This document shows, piece after piece, positions 63,058 to 64,000 of a stretch of DNA of 64,000 nt. Numbering within the stretch: position 1 is the first letter of the stretch; every line of letters starts with the position of its first letter. The position numbers and the translations under genes were made by a program. Under the pieces are notes generated by a model. It had not been told where the DNA came from. It ran no database searches and was given only the letters and a program-made list of their open reading frames with translations. This stretch comes from Polaromonas hydrogenivorans (GTDB lineage: Bacteria; Pseudomonadota; Gammaproteobacteria; Burkholderiales; Burkholderiaceae_C), in NCBI RefSeq assembly GCF_040105105.1, contig NZ_CP157679.1, positions 62,001-126,000 of the forward strand. Direction: 5' to 3'.

Positions 63058-63660
63058 TTATGCTGCCGAGCGCCAGTAACGCGCATTGAACGGGCTGCTC
63101 ATGCGCAGCGCCAGGGGTGAGACGTCGCACAACTTATCGGTCGGCATGGGCTCGTCGCCCTCCATGAGGATCGGCTTGAGGAGGTTTTTTTGGCCTGCGG
63201 GAACGGGGACCGGTTTACGCGCGACTGCAAAGGTATAAAAGCATCGGAAGGGAAGCTTGCGTTCAGACCAGTAGTCAGCGGCATCCCGAAAAATGTCCAG
63301 GAGTTGCTCGCGCGTTTCCTTGTCAAACTTGGCATGCGCCGGGATCCGTTCGATCACCACGATAAAGCCGAGTTGTGCCGGCGGTTTGGGCATGTGCTCG
63401 GTCAGCCCTCTGGACAGCGTCTCCATGCTCTTGGAGGACTGCCCCGGCAAGGCGCACTGCGCAGCGAGCATGTCCAGGATGTCCTGCTTGCATGTGGCAT
63501 TGCCCAGGTCGGCATACAAAAAAGTATGACCGAGTAGGGCTGCTGCCGCTTGCAATTCCTGCCGGCTCAAAGCACGTATGCCCTGCACGATGTTGGGACG
63601 CACACCCTTCAAGGGAACGTCGTTCTTCGGTCTTGGGTCAGTGAGTTCGTAGGTCAACAT
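63058..63660 (-). CDS. Barstar-like protein
   Basis: A 200-residue protein whose middle (FLYADLGNATCKQDILDMLA onward, residues 48-150) resembles the barstar ribonuclease-inhibitor fold, with QLGFIVVIERIPAHAKFDKE and LLDIFRDAADYW as later strands and helix. The N- and C-terminal extensions are unusual. Barstar proteins neutralise secreted or contact-delivered ribonucleases; no such toxin gene is visible nearby, so it may be an orphan immunity gene. Confidence 0.6.
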   Translation of the reverse strand: MLTYELTDPRPKNDVPLKGVRPNIVQGIRALSRQELQAAAALLGHTFLYADLGNATCKQDILDMLAAQCALPGQSSKSMETLSRGLTEHMPKPPAQLGFIVVIERIPAHAKFDKETREQLLDIFRDAADYWSERKLPFRCFYTFAVARKPVPVPAGQKNLLKPILMEGDEPMPTDKLCDVSPLALRMSSPFNARYWRSAA

Positions 63661-64000
63661 AAGAGCAGGTGGGATTGGTTGATGATTGATGATCGAGGTA
63701 GCCGCCTCATGCGCGAATCGATCATGGATAAAGTAAAAAAACTCGGGGCTTCAGGTCTGGCTCGAACGGAATTCGTCGAAATTTCGATTTCTACCACTGG
63801 CATGCCGCCGAGCACAACAGGCCTAGACAGTGATTTCGACAGGTTCGACACGCCTGCGCCAGCGCATACCAGACGGATTGGCAGGGTGGATCGAGGCCCG
63901 ACAAAAGAGGGAGGTCAACATGCAAAGAATTCCAAATCAACAAACGTGCTGAGCTTGCCGGCACCAAGCTGGTAGGCTCGCCAAACTACTGCCTTGCGCT
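63661..64000. other. Right window edge, no supported gene
   Basis: A plus-strand frame runs to 63975 but overlaps the barstar-like gene and shows no domain. Nothing else is seen. Confidence 0.35.

Noticed and set aside
1..64000. Search for a CRISPR array
   Set aside because: No series of regularly spaced short repeats was seen anywhere in the window.

Overview
The window is GC-rich and has the gene content of a beta-proteobacterium in the Burkholderiales, most likely a Comamonadaceae member close to Polaromonas or Variovorax. The grounds are a Bug/TctC-type receptor, tandem glycine riboswitch architecture, sox-glyA-sdaA-purU organisation and numerous LysR genes. The genus is inferred from gene style, not proven.

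Left part (1-5.7 kb): ordinary amino-acid and organic-acid metabolism. It holds the start of an MFS permease, a D-amino-acid dehydrogenase behind a tandem glycine riboswitch, an M20 amidohydrolase and a Bug-family receptor with a divergent LysR gene.

Middle part (about 6-41.2 kb): what reads as a creatinine catabolic island. A CodA-type deaminase (33645-34904) would turn creatinine into N-methylhydantoin. HyuA/HyuB (6926-10833) would open it to N-carbamoylsarcosine using ATP. N-carbamoylsarcosine amidase, present twice (6136 and 28361), would give sarcosine. Heterotetrameric sarcosine oxidase (18821-23977) would give glycine and a one-carbon unit, and GlyA, SdaA, PurU and a FolB-like protein would channel these to serine, pyruvate, formate and folate. 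Uptake is covered by a Tsx-like porin, an NCS1 permease and two complete polyamine-class ABC transporters. Regulators are a GlxA/AraC-type protein, a LysR protein and a PucR protein in an overlapping unit with the deaminase. The two amidase genes share an exact-looking 847-bp block but end in different 3' tails, which suggests gene conversion. An IS630 copy lies just upstream of the second one.

Right part (41.2-64 kb): a mosaic accessory region. It contains a degenerate tyrosine-recombinase-like gene with an unknown partner next to a 17-bp inverted repeat, a hipA-hipB pair in toxin-first order, an intact and a decayed SSB-like gene, a two-component signalling cluster with several broken receiver genes, dodecin, a cargo-free Tn3-family transposon with perfect 38-bp ends and a TGACC duplication, an IS701-family element inserted exactly at the edge of an IS630 element, a BON-domain protein and a barstar-like protein.
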